A stretch of DNA of 48,698 nucleotides from an uncultured Prevotella sp. (GTDB lineage: Bacteria; Bacteroidota; Bacteroidia; Bacteroidales; Bacteroidaceae): positions 1-48,698 of the forward strand of contig CAMJGE010000015.1 of NCBI GenBank assembly GCA_946405145.1. Reading direction: 5' to 3'. The notes below the pieces were generated by a model. It had not been told where the DNA came from and made no database searches. It was given only the letters and a program-made list of their open reading frames with translations. Positions 27,127 through 35,314 of the stretch are shown in pieces. Each line of letters begins with the position of its first letter. Position 1 is the stretch's first letter. The position numbers were made by a program, and so were the translations under genes.

Positions 27127-29658
27127 CTACTGCAAGAGCTGGCGGGCAGCCAGTACCAGGAACATATAATGTGAAGAACCGCCACCCAGCACATACTCCA
27201 TCTGCTGCCATAGGAATGGGAACTCCAACAACTCTGGGAAGTCAGGACGGATCAGGGCTGTTCCTGAAACTACACCACCTGGGATATACGACCACTCTGC
27301 GCGATTCAGTCCATAAGCGACTGTGGTTGATTTAGCACCTACACCAGAAGCAAAGGATGCCGTATTGCTGCCAGGATGACAACCTAATACAAAGTTCAGC
27401 GCATTAAAGACTGTCTCCTTGGGGAATATCTCAGGATAAGCACTGGTCAGGAAGTAGTATTCAAAGCCGAAGCGCTGAATATCCCATCCTGCACCCCAGA
27501 TACTCGGACGATAAGGCACGCCGTATGGTGTCTCTGAGGCCAGTTTCACCAGTTCCTCACGATAAGATACCAATGCCTTCTGGAAATCAGCCACGAAACT
27601 TTTCACCTGCTTGTTCTTCGAGGCAGCTAACTGCTTTACCAGTCTTGTCATAAACCAGCCTGAACGTGAGATGTTTTTGAGAACCAACTCTCGATGTGCC
27701 AGCACAAAGTCCAGATAACTTTGCTGCTGCGTAGCCAGATACAGCTCTACAGCAGCCTGCAGTTTCAGGGCCTCCAACCAGCCTTCCACTTTCGTCTGGG
27801 CATAGACTGTCTCCGCAATCTGCAGGCACTCTGCCGCCAGTTCGTCATTAAAGCCACGCAACACACGGGAAGCACCAGCCAACTGCGCCGCTGTTGACAG
27901 CTCTCGCATCGGATTGTTCTCTGTGAAGATCCAGCGATCATCAGCATTGCCAGCCTCACCATCCGTCATCGCAGCAGCATCGCCCAGCAATACATACTGA
28001 CGTACATTGTTGCAGATGATACCTCTGTAAAGGCGGCCTAAAGCCTGATAGGAACGTACCACTGTCAGAGCACCGTTCTCTACCTGTTGCAGCAGGTCGT
28101 TTCGTCCGTCAGCCTCATGAATCTCTACTGTATGCTTCGACTGATTGATAGCCGTCACATCTATCTCTGGATGGAAGGCCTCATAAGCCAAAGCCAGGAT
28201 ATAAGCCTCACCAGCCTGTGACTCCACACGCAGGTCAAAGTCACCAGCATCGTGCCAACCACCAACATTCACGCCAGGCACACGCTCACCAGCCTGATAC
28301 TTCGACAAGCCGGGCTGCTGCAGATAGCCGTCAATATGATTACCCTCTGCCGCCATGAGTGCGTCGTCCATGTGGCAGAAGTCATGCCATACCTTATATT
28401 TCTCGCTCACACGCATGTGACACATCTGGACTGGCAGGAAATACTCAAGCACAGGTTGCCACACACCACGCTCATACACGTCAGGGGCAATACGGAACAC
28501 CGATGAACAAGAACCGCCATAGCGGACCTGATAGAGACCAGGATCCTTGATGGCTGTGAAATCAGCCGTCAGATACTGATAACGCAGGAATTTACCCCAT
28601 ACCGAGGGTGCCTGCTCGCTGACCACTTTCTCACCTGTAGCATCAAAGCGTACCAACTGCACCATCCCTGCAGGTGTTGCCCGTTGGTCGGTCTCAATGA
28701 TGATCTGCTTCTGCTGATCAGGATGATAACCCACCTGCGAAGTCTGTATCACAGGGCGATACTGCCAGTCGTTCACCACATTGGGGGTAATCAGCCATTT
28801 CACGGCTTCCTTCGTGGCACCTTTGGCAATCTCGCTGCGCAATACGAACCATCCGTTATTATGGTTCATGCGCCCATCATAGAGTTTCAGCTCACCTGTC
28901 AGTGCCTCTACTGTCAGTTTGCTATAAGGATCGTCGGGACGCGATACGAACTTCTTTCCTACGGCATAAGGCGCTGCTATCACATCGTCAGCTGCCATTG
29001 GGCTGTAGCCCTGTGCCAACAGGCGCTTCAGGTCTGTCTGCAAGCCTTTTCCTGAGAAATAGTTGCCTGGATGCGAAAGATTCGAAGGTCTGGTTTCCAG
29101 AGGCGCATTCGGCTGCTGGGGATAGATGCCCGTCTGGTCATCCATCAGCCACGGTTTTCCAAACAAGGAGCCAGGGAAGAACTCCAAGTTGAATCCCACC
29201 TTACCCAACAGATAGTCAGGCACAGGTGTGTCGAGATCAACCGTTACCAGCAAACCATTGCCCTGCGGCTTCACATTTACGGTGTAAGTCACATTGTAGT
29301 CAGGATAAACCATAGGATTGAAACCTGTCATGTGACGTGAGGAATCAGGATAGCACAAGGTTGTCGTGATACAGTCACCGTTTCTGTCCTGTTTCAGTTT
29401 CTTGGGAACAGGTTGCCACTGGCCAGGTGTTGCCTCCAGACGGATATCACCATTGGTAGCCACACGTTTGCCATTCATTATCACACTCACGCCTCCCTGA
29501 TGACCTTCAGGGTAGAAGTCGTTGAATGCCATCACATCCACCCCACCCTGTCTGTAATAGAGGTCGGGTGTGAGTTGGAAAGACTGTGCCGATGCCAGCT
29601 GAGCCGACATCAGCATCATGCCTAAAAGCACTTTTCTGTTAAGTCTCCGAATCTGCAT
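27127..29658 (-). CDS. Glycoside hydrolase family 9-like protein with large N-terminal region
   Basis: 843 residues with a signal peptide (ends SAQS). Residues about 25-310 form an unassigned beta-rich region. An Ig-like domain of the cellulase N-terminal type follows (about 315-400, VIQTSQVGYHPDQQKQ), then a GH9 (alpha/alpha)6 domain with GGWHDAGDFD, D470 and D473 being the expected base and nucleophile-positioning Asp. Near the end MEYVLGGG holds a Glu (about 821) where the family acid is expected. The C-terminal motifs are far from those of classic endoglucanases, so a beta-glucanase or exo-glycosidase role is possible but unproven. The gene follows an aquaporin gene by 9 bp. Confidence 0.8.
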   Translation of the reverse strand: MQIRRLNRKVLLGMMLMSAQLASAQSFQLTPDLYYRQGGVDVMAFNDFYPEGHQGGVSVIMNGKRVATNGDIRLEATPGQWQPVPKKLKQDRNGDCITTTLCYPDSSRHMTGFNPMVYPDYNVTYTVNVKPQGNGLLVTVDLDTPVPDYLLGKVGFNLEFFPGSLFGKPWLMDDQTGIYPQQPNAPLETRPSNLSHPGNYFSGKGLQTDLKRLLAQGYSPMAADDVIAAPYAVGKKFVSRPDDPYSKLTVEALTGELKLYDGRMNHNNGWFVLRSEIAKGATKEAVKWLITPNVVNDWQYRPVIQTSQVGYHPDQQKQIIIETDQRATPAGMVQLVRFDATGEKVVSEQAPSVWGKFLRYQYLTADFTAIKDPGLYQVRYGGSCSSVFRIAPDVYERGVWQPVLEYFLPVQMCHMRVSEKYKVWHDFCHMDDALMAAEGNHIDGYLQQPGLSKYQAGERVPGVNVGGWHDAGDFDLRVESQAGEAYILALAYEAFHPEIDVTAINQSKHTVEIHEADGRNDLLQQVENGALTVVRSYQALGRLYRGIICNNVRQYVLLGDAAAMTDGEAGNADDRWIFTENNPMRELSTAAQLAGASRVLRGFNDELAAECLQIAETVYAQTKVEGWLEALKLQAAVELYLATQQQSYLDFVLAHRELVLKNISRSGWFMTRLVKQLAASKNKQVKSFVADFQKALVSYREELVKLASETPYGVPYRPSIWGAGWDIQRFGFEYYFLTSAYPEIFPKETVFNALNFVLGCHPGSNTASFASGVGAKSTTVAYGLNRAEWSYIPGGVVSGTALIRPDFPELLEFPFLWQQMEYVLGGGSSHYMFLVLAARQLLQ

Positions 29659-29667
29659 AGTCTTTGC

Positions 29668-30345
29668 TTATTTTGCGTTAGTATCAATCATCTTCCAGAT
29701 ACCGGCAGCACAAGCACCGCCTACAAAAGGACCTACGATGAAGATCCAGAGGTTAGCCAAAGCTGTACCACCCTGGAAGATAGCAGGAGCAATAGAGCGG
29801 GCGGGATTCACTGAAGTACCTGTATAACGGATACAAACCAGATGTACTAATACAAGTGACAAGCCGATAGCCAGTCCGGCGAAATTGTTGGTTGCGCCAT
29901 TGGTCTTTGCTGTTGCACCCAGCACTACCAGCACGAATACGCAGGTAAAGATAATCTCAGCCAGCAAGCCCCCAAGCACTGACACGTTGGCCTGCAGATC
30001 GTTGGCACCTGTACCCTCCAAACCTGGAACATTCTCTGTCAGGATATAGAGCAACAGGCTACCGATAAATGCACCTATCACCTGGAACAGCATATACATG
30101 CCGCAGTCCTTGCTGCTGATACGACCAGACAGGAAGCAACCCAATGTGATGGCAGGATTGATATGGCAACCACTGATACCACCGATGGTGTAAGCCATAG
30201 CCACCACAGCCAGACCGAAGGCAAAAGCCGTTCCCACCACAGCCGGGATATTGTTCACTGGATCACAACCCAAACTAACGGCAACGCCGCACCCCATCAA
30301 AACGAGCACCATAGTGCCCACCATTTCCGCTAAATACTTTTTCAT
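29668..30345 (-). CDS. aqpZ: Aquaporin, AqpZ type
   Basis: 225 residues, six membrane helices and two half-helices with NPA motifs at 63-65 (GCHINPAITLG) and 180-182 (TSVNPARS). The selectivity filter can be read as H168, T177 and R183, the water-specific (AqpZ) set and not the glycerol set. It lets water across the inner membrane. The GH9-like gene follows after 9 bp, so it may be co-transcribed with a secreted glycosidase, which is an odd pairing. Confidence 0.92.
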   Translation of the reverse strand: MKKYLAEMVGTMVLVLMGCGVAVSLGCDPVNNIPAVVGTAFAFGLAVVAMAYTIGGISGCHINPAITLGCFLSGRISSKDCGMYMLFQVIGAFIGSLLLYILTENVPGLEGTGANDLQANVSVLGGLLAEIIFTCVFVLVVLGATAKTNGATNNFAGLAIGLSLVLVHLVCIRYTGTSVNPARSIAPAIFQGGTALANLWIFIVGPFVGGACAAGIWKMIDTNAK

Positions 30346-30397
30346 AATCTGTTTGTTTTAAAGTTATTGTAATATGGTTATCGTCATTATTTGGGTA

Positions 30398-30405
30398 CAA
30401 AGATA
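30398..30405 (-). promoter_or_regulatory. -7 element of the aquaporin promoter
   Basis: TATCTTTG on the minus strand, 53 bp before the aquaporin ATG. A TTTG lies 22 bp further upstream (30428-30431), slightly too far for the consensus. Confidence 0.55.
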
Positions 30406-30450
30406 AGGAAAAAAGTGAAAAGTTGTTCAAATTATTCCACTTTTTTTCGC

Positions 30451-30552
30451 ATTTCACTCGATTTGCACTATCTTTAATCTTTGCTTGAAGATAAGCTTCA
30501 TCTCGGAAATATCCAAATTTATTTGGTATTTCACTCGATTTGCACTATCTTT
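30451..30552 (+). repeat. Exact 25-bp direct repeat spanning a promoter
   Basis: The same 25 bp occur at 30451-30475 and 30528-30552, 77 bp apart. Copy 2 ends in a perfect TATCTTTG promoter box. In copy 1 the last base of that box is A, so the box is damaged. This looks like a local duplication of the promoter region. Confidence 0.85.
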
Positions 30553-30553
30553 G
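30522..30553 (+). promoter_or_regulatory. Promoter of the YqiA-HAD fusion gene
   Basis: TTTG (30522-30525), 20 bp, TATCTTTG (30546-30553). The ATG at 30562 is 8 bp downstream, giving an almost leaderless mRNA and excluding the upstream TTG at 30481 as start. Confidence 0.8.
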
Positions 30554-30561
30554 CAAACCGT

Positions 30562-31557
30562 ATGGAACAGACAAATCAGTATATCAAGCAGTTCCCTGAG
30601 TTGATGAAGGGAAAGAAGATTCTCTATGTTCACGGCTTCGGTTCATCAGGCCAGTCAGGCACTGTGACACGGATCCGTGAGGTTCTACCTCATGCTACAG
30701 TCATCGCCCCCGACCTGCCCATAGAGCCAGAAGAGGCAATGACATTGTTGCGAGAAGTATGCGAACAAGAATCCCCCGACCTTATCATTGGCACCTCGAT
30801 GGGTGGCATGTATGCAGAGATGCTGCGCGGCTACGACCGCATCGTGGTGAATCCTGCTTTAGAGATGGGAGAGACAATGAAAGCCCACGGCATGATAGGT
30901 GCCCAGCACTTCTCGAATCCCCGTCAGGATGGCATACAGGACTTCATCGTCACCAAGACACTCGCAAAGGCTTATAAGGAGATGACAGATCACTGCTTTG
31001 AAGGACTCGACGACGAGGACAAACATCATGTATGGGGACTCTTCGGCGATGCCGACACCACCGTTGACACCTACGATCTGTTCCACACCCACTACCCCAC
31101 AGCCATCCACTTTCATGGTGAGCATCGCATGAGCGATCAGTCGTTCATGCACGCCGTCATACCTGTAATCCGCTGGATCGACGATCGGCAGGAAGGGCGT
31201 GAGCGTCCTATCGTCTATATCGACATCAATACACTCAAGGATGCTTACGCCAAGCCGCGCAGTTCTTCACAGAAGACGATACGCACGCTGTTGGAGACCT
31301 ACCAGATCTTTTTTGTAGCACCAGCCCCAACTGAGCCTCAGCACTATGCCGACACGAACCAGTGGCTCTATGAGTACATCAACGTACCTGCCTATGGCCA
31401 CACCGTGTTTACCAATCAAAAAACGCTGCTCTACGGCGACTATCTCATCGACGCAGAGCAGACGGAAGGGATGGGGGCACTGATTCGTTTTGGCTCAGAT
31501 ACCTTCAAGACCTGGGACGATATCGCCACCTACTTCTCACGCCTCGGCGGACAGTGA
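30562..31557 (+). CDS. YqiA/YcfP-type alpha/beta hydrolase fused to a degenerate HAD (5'-nucleotidase-like) domain
   Basis: 331 residues. Residues 1-205 are an alpha/beta hydrolase with HGFGSSG (24-30) and the nucleophile elbow GTSMGG (S79), similar to the YqiA/YcfP esterases. Residues 215-331 look like a C-type 5'(3')-deoxyribonucleotidase HAD domain: YIDIN (220-224) in place of DxD, FFVAPAP, K287, GDYLID (292-297) and a terminal FGSDTFKTWDDIATYF. The second catalytic Asp is Asn (N223) and the motif IV acidic pair is D297-A298, so this half is probably inactive or binds a ligand. No signal peptide. The 3' end overlaps the converging PPDK-like gene by 21 bp. Confidence 0.82.
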   Translation: MEQTNQYIKQFPELMKGKKILYVHGFGSSGQSGTVTRIREVLPHATVIAPDLPIEPEEAMTLLREVCEQESPDLIIGTSMGGMYAEMLRGYDRIVVNPALEMGETMKAHGMIGAQHFSNPRQDGIQDFIVTKTLAKAYKEMTDHCFEGLDDEDKHHVWGLFGDADTTVDTYDLFHTHYPTAIHFHGEHRMSDQSFMHAVIPVIRWIDDRQEGRERPIVYIDINTLKDAYAKPRSSSQKTIRTLLETYQIFFVAPAPTEPQHYADTNQWLYEYINVPAYGHTVFTNQKTLLYGDYLIDAEQTEGMGALIRFGSDTFKTWDDIATYFSRLGGQ

Positions 31558-34548
31558 GGGCAGCTGTACCACACCCAACTGTTTCTTACCATCCATCAGG
31601 ATCCGCAACGGACGCTCAAAGCGCACATGGCGCACATGAGCGGTCTCTTCCACAGCAGGCATCGCATCGAGCACTTCCTGCTGGAAGATACCATCGCCCG
31701 TAAAGGTGTTGATGGTGAAGTAACCCACGCCAAACGACGTCAGGTTCTGGAAGAAGTGAGTACCCTGCGAGGGATCCACGTGATAGTTCTTGAGTGCCGT
31801 CTCCACTATCACTCGGGCGGCAGAGATATGAGGCCACTTCACGGGAATGCCCAACCAGTAGTCGCTGGAGCCCCAACGGCCCGGTCCTATCAGCACATAG
31901 TTCTTATCCTCATCCAGGAAACGACGGTTGATCTGTTCTATTTCATCAGCGATATAGGGATTTTCAGCTGCCGTAAAGTCATCGCCAGCCTTGACATATA
32001 CCACATCCGTCACATCCTCAGAGATGCCGTGACCTAACGAGTTGGCAGAGCGCAACAGACAGGTATCGTCAGGTATTGCCTCCAGATCCTCGTCAAGCAT
32101 CTGCTTGGAGTCAACAATCGGACGAATCTGCAACAGATAGAGCTCGCCCGTGCGATCATCGTTCAGGTTGCAGGCAAACTCAATCTCCACTGGTCGCTTC
32201 ATCTCCTCAGAACCTAACTTCTGAGTCATCTGAAGCAGTTCTGGCAGTGGGAACACCCCATGCTGCAGCACGCCACAGAAAGAGATGATCTTGCGTCCAC
32301 CCTCATAGATACCATCACGGATAATCTGGTCAACGGGATCGAATGTAGAGGCGATATACGTCAGGGCACCATCCTCAGCTGCCTGCTTCACACGCACCTT
32401 TTTAATATTAAAGCCATCATCGACTTTGAAATCATCGCCCACATGCGACATATCGAGGGCATAGAAACGTGTCTGTGTCTCTGAGAGGGCTGTCTCCATC
32501 TCTGAGGTCTGAAGCACCTGTGTGGGGTGATAAGGCGACACACGGAGCGTCTGTCCGCCATCCACGATATACTTACCCAGTCCGAGGGCAAGCGAGGCAA
32601 TACCCTCCTCTGCCGTCTCCTCACCAATGGGATAATAGTTGAGTGAACGCAGCACACCAGAAAAGTTAGGATAATACAGGTCGCCATAGCGCTTACCTAC
32701 CACCTCCTGCAATATCACAGCCATCTTCTCCTGGTCGATCACATTCTGCGTAGCCGTCATGTAGGCCTTTGAATCCTTGTAATACACTGAGGCATACACA
32801 CCCTTGATGGCACACGCCAGCATACGGAGCATCTCATACTTATCGTTGAGATAAGGGATCATATAGGTGGAATAGATACCTGCAAAAGGCTGATAGTGGG
32901 CATCCTCCAACAGCGACGACGAGCGCACGGCAATAGGCGACTTCACGGCATCGAAGAAGGTGAAGAAGTCGGCTATCAGCGAGTCGGGCAACTGAGCATG
33001 CATGAAATGCTTCAAGATCTCCTCATCGGGTGCATCGCTCAGTGCTATGGGATAGAGATTGTTCTTCTCCATAAACTCGTCGAAGAAGTCGGTACAGAGC
33101 ACCACCGTCTTAGGAATTGTCACCTGGGCATTCTCATACTGGTTCAGTTCCGGATGCCGTTTGATGATGTTATCGAGGAAAGCCAGACCACGCCCTTTAC
33201 CACCCAACGAGCCTTCGCCGATTCGGGCGAAATGGCTGTAGGCATCAAACTTCAGGCGGTCGAACACAGCCACCACACCGATGTTCTTCATACGGCGATA
33301 CTGCACAATGGCATCGAAGATAATCTGTCGGTGGGCATCCACATCCTGGAGCTTATGCCAAGTGACATGTTTTAGGAAAGCCGACACAGGGAAGATGGCA
33401 CGCGCACAGAGCCAACGGCTCATGTGGTTGCGCGACACGTGGTAGAGCATCGAGTTGTTGGGAATCTTGAAGATGTTATCCTGCAACTCCTTCAGCGACG
33501 TTACGCGAGCCACCTCTTGTTTTGTCACAGGGTCACGGAAGATGAAGTCACCGAATCCCATGTGCTCCTCGATGAGCTTATGCAGATCCACATTCAGTTT
33601 CGTGGAGTTCTTGTCGATGAAATGAAAACCCTCAGCCTCAGCCTTCGCACGATTGATGGTCTCTGAGGAGTCGAGGATCAGAGGCACGTACTCATCGCGG
33701 CGCCGGATCTCACGCAACAGTTTCAGACCAGCCTCAGGATCACCCTCCTCCACATGCGAGAGGCGACCAGGCACCGTCTTCATGGGGAAGCGGGTATCAG
33801 AGATCACGCCGAGAGTATTATCATGATACTTCTCGTAGATCTCCATCGCCTCCTCATAGTTGGTGGCAAGCACCACCTTGGGGCGACCTCGCTTACGCTG
33901 CGCTGCGGCATGGGGATTGAGTGCCTCAGTAGAGAACCGCTTCGACTGGGCGAGGATATAGTTATAGAGGTTGGGCAGCACTGATGAGTAGAAGCGGATA
34001 TTATCCTCCACCAGCAGAATCATCTGCACACCAGCCTCGTTGATGTCGTGCTCAATGTTCATCTTGTCCTCCAACAGCTTGATGATCGACATGATGAGGT
34101 TGGTATTGCCAAGCCAGCAGAACACATAGTCGAACACCGACATATCCTCGTTTTCGATGCGCTTGGTGATACCATGTGAGAACGGCGTGAGTACCACACA
34201 AGGGATGGTGGGATGAGCCGCCTTCACCTCACGGGCCACCGTGAAGGCATCGTTGTCGGCATTACCTGGCATACAGATCACGAGATCGATATCCGTCGTG
34301 CGCAGCACCTCGTTGGCCTCCTCTGTTGTCGATACCTGTGTGAAGGTCGGTGGGTAGCGCATACCCAACTCCATATACTCGTCGAAGATCTTCTCATCGA
34401 TTCGCCCATCGTCCTCCAGCATGAAGGCGTCGTAGGGGTTAGCCACGATGAGCACATTGAAGATGCGCCGCGTCATCAGGTTCACAAACGACACATCCTT
34501 CAGATAAAATTTGTTCCACTCCTGTGGTATCTTGCTTGTTTCTTCCAT
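31537..34548 (-). CDS. Receiver-domain + PPDK N-terminal (PEP/pyruvate-binding) fusion protein
   Basis: 1003 residues from the ATG at 34548; an upstream in-frame start at 34734 would read through the promoter and is rejected. A receiver-like region without clear acidic pocket (about 30-160) precedes a well-formed receiver (about 175-320) with E181-D182, D251 (VISDTRFP), S294 and K313. Then follows a PPDK/PEP-synthase ATP-binding domain (GEGSLGGKGRGLAFL; AVRSSSLLEDAHYQPFAGI). It lacks the phosphohistidine swivel domain and the PEP/pyruvate TIM barrel, so it cannot be a complete dikinase. A phosphorylation-controlled ATP-grasp role is inference; the partner is unknown. It is conserved in Bacteroidales as far as I recall. 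Confidence 0.8.
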   Translation of the reverse strand: MEETSKIPQEWNKFYLKDVSFVNLMTRRIFNVLIVANPYDAFMLEDDGRIDEKIFDEYMELGMRYPPTFTQVSTTEEANEVLRTTDIDLVICMPGNADNDAFTVAREVKAAHPTIPCVVLTPFSHGITKRIENEDMSVFDYVFCWLGNTNLIMSIIKLLEDKMNIEHDINEAGVQMILLVEDNIRFYSSVLPNLYNYILAQSKRFSTEALNPHAAAQRKRGRPKVVLATNYEEAMEIYEKYHDNTLGVISDTRFPMKTVPGRLSHVEEGDPEAGLKLLREIRRRDEYVPLILDSSETINRAKAEAEGFHFIDKNSTKLNVDLHKLIEEHMGFGDFIFRDPVTKQEVARVTSLKELQDNIFKIPNNSMLYHVSRNHMSRWLCARAIFPVSAFLKHVTWHKLQDVDAHRQIIFDAIVQYRRMKNIGVVAVFDRLKFDAYSHFARIGEGSLGGKGRGLAFLDNIIKRHPELNQYENAQVTIPKTVVLCTDFFDEFMEKNNLYPIALSDAPDEEILKHFMHAQLPDSLIADFFTFFDAVKSPIAVRSSSLLEDAHYQPFAGIYSTYMIPYLNDKYEMLRMLACAIKGVYASVYYKDSKAYMTATQNVIDQEKMAVILQEVVGKRYGDLYYPNFSGVLRSLNYYPIGEETAEEGIASLALGLGKYIVDGGQTLRVSPYHPTQVLQTSEMETALSETQTRFYALDMSHVGDDFKVDDGFNIKKVRVKQAAEDGALTYIASTFDPVDQIIRDGIYEGGRKIISFCGVLQHGVFPLPELLQMTQKLGSEEMKRPVEIEFACNLNDDRTGELYLLQIRPIVDSKQMLDEDLEAIPDDTCLLRSANSLGHGISEDVTDVVYVKAGDDFTAAENPYIADEIEQINRRFLDEDKNYVLIGPGRWGSSDYWLGIPVKWPHISAARVIVETALKNYHVDPSQGTHFFQNLTSFGVGYFTINTFTGDGIFQQEVLDAMPAVEETAHVRHVRFERPLRILMDGKKQLGVVQLPSLSAEA

Positions 34549-34556
34549 ACTGGCTA

Positions 34557-34587
34557 CAAAAGTAAGCAAAAAAGTCGAAAACGCAAA
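34557..34587 (-). promoter_or_regulatory. Promoter of the receiver-PPDK gene
   Basis: TTTG (34584-34587), 19 bp, TACTTTTG (34557-34564). The ATG at 34548 is 8 bp away, so the mRNA is nearly leaderless. Confidence 0.75.
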
Positions 34588-34700
34588 ACCAACGGCAGTT
34601 TTTTTTGTGCTCTTACGACACGTTCCCACCCCATCGCCCTCACTTTGTCGCAATCCGCCTACCCTGTCGCAACAAGTCTGCAAAGATTCTTGCAGAATTC

Positions 34701-34731
34701 TTGCATTCAACCAGAAATCGCCGTATCTTTG
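34701..34731 (+). promoter_or_regulatory. Promoter of a candidate small RNA
   Basis: TTG (34701-34703), 20 bp, TATCTTTG (34724-34731). No gene follows; a strong terminator lies about 90 bp downstream. Confidence 0.6.
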
Positions 34732-34737
34732 CATCAG

Positions 34738-34852
34738 GTTTAAGATTCATACGTTAGTTGTTTCATTTGAATAGTTTTCTCATATTGGTTTTTAGTTTTT
34801 TGGTTAGGTTTGAAAAGCAAGGGGCTCGCAGCGGCGAGCCCCCTTTGTTTTC
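34738..34852 (+). ncRNA. Candidate small RNA of about 115 nt
   Basis: The segment starts at the position predicted from the promoter box at 34724-34731 and ends in a textbook terminator (GGGGCTCGC/GCGAGCCCC stem, then CTTTGTTTT). The interior is U-rich and weakly structured (TTTTTAGTTTTTTGGTTAGG at about 34784-34807). There is no start codon with a plausible reading frame of any length. I do not recognise its RNA family. It could also be a 5' leader fragment of a lost gene. Confidence 0.5.
34821..34852 (+). terminator. Strong intrinsic terminator of the candidate small RNA
   Basis: Perfect 9-bp GC-rich stem (34821-34829 with 34834-34842), AGCG loop, then CTTTGTTTTC. Confidence 0.85.
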
Positions 34853-34881
34853 TGTCAAACGCTTGTTCGCACTGATTAAGG

Positions 34882-35056
34882 AAAGCATTCCTTTGGTGGA
34901 AAGAGATAATTTCCACGCACCATTCAAGTCATCTCCACGAGTGACGGAGATAATCTCCATCAGGGGAAAGGAATTATCTCCATGCTGCGAGGAGACTATC
35001 CGAACAGCAGGTAGAAGATATCCCTTCAAGACAAAGAAGGCATTCCTTTCACGCTT
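34882..35056. repeat. Degenerate 22-bp repeat array A (about eight units)
   Basis: The motif ATyTCC recurs with its TCC at 34889, 34912, 34934, 34956, 34979, 34999, 35021 and 35044, intervals of 23, 22, 22, 23, 20, 22 and 23 bp. Units such as AGATAATCTCCAT and AATTATCTCCATG are clearly related; several contain the palindrome GGAGATAATCTCC. No open reading frame uses the array convincingly. Confidence 0.6.
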
Positions 35057-35122
35057 GAACCATGACAAATGACAGCACCCTTCCGAGCACACCTGTTCCG
35101 AATAAAAACTTACAAAATAGTT

Positions 35123-35160
35123 CATATTATATATTATTATAAATAATAATATATAATATG
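35123..35160. repeat. Perfect 38-bp AT-only palindrome (18-bp arms)
   Basis: The arm at 35123-35140 is the exact reverse complement of 35143-35160, with AA between. Apart from the outer C/G pair it is all A and T. Confidence 0.9.
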
Positions 35161-35314
35161 GATTCATTCACGTTATTTTCCAATTTCTCTCCCATGCAAA
35201 TCATGACACTGTCATTTGTCATGATTGTCATGGTAGCTTACGAATTTTAACGCCCCTTAAAGATAGAAATTTCCACCTTTAATACCAGCAATTGCGCATT
35301 AACACCCTGTTTTG

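Noticed and set aside
34763..35167. 134-codon minus-strand open frame in the repeat region
   Set aside because: It runs through the 38-bp palindrome, array A and the small-RNA terminator, and the product has low-complexity ends and no recognisable domain.
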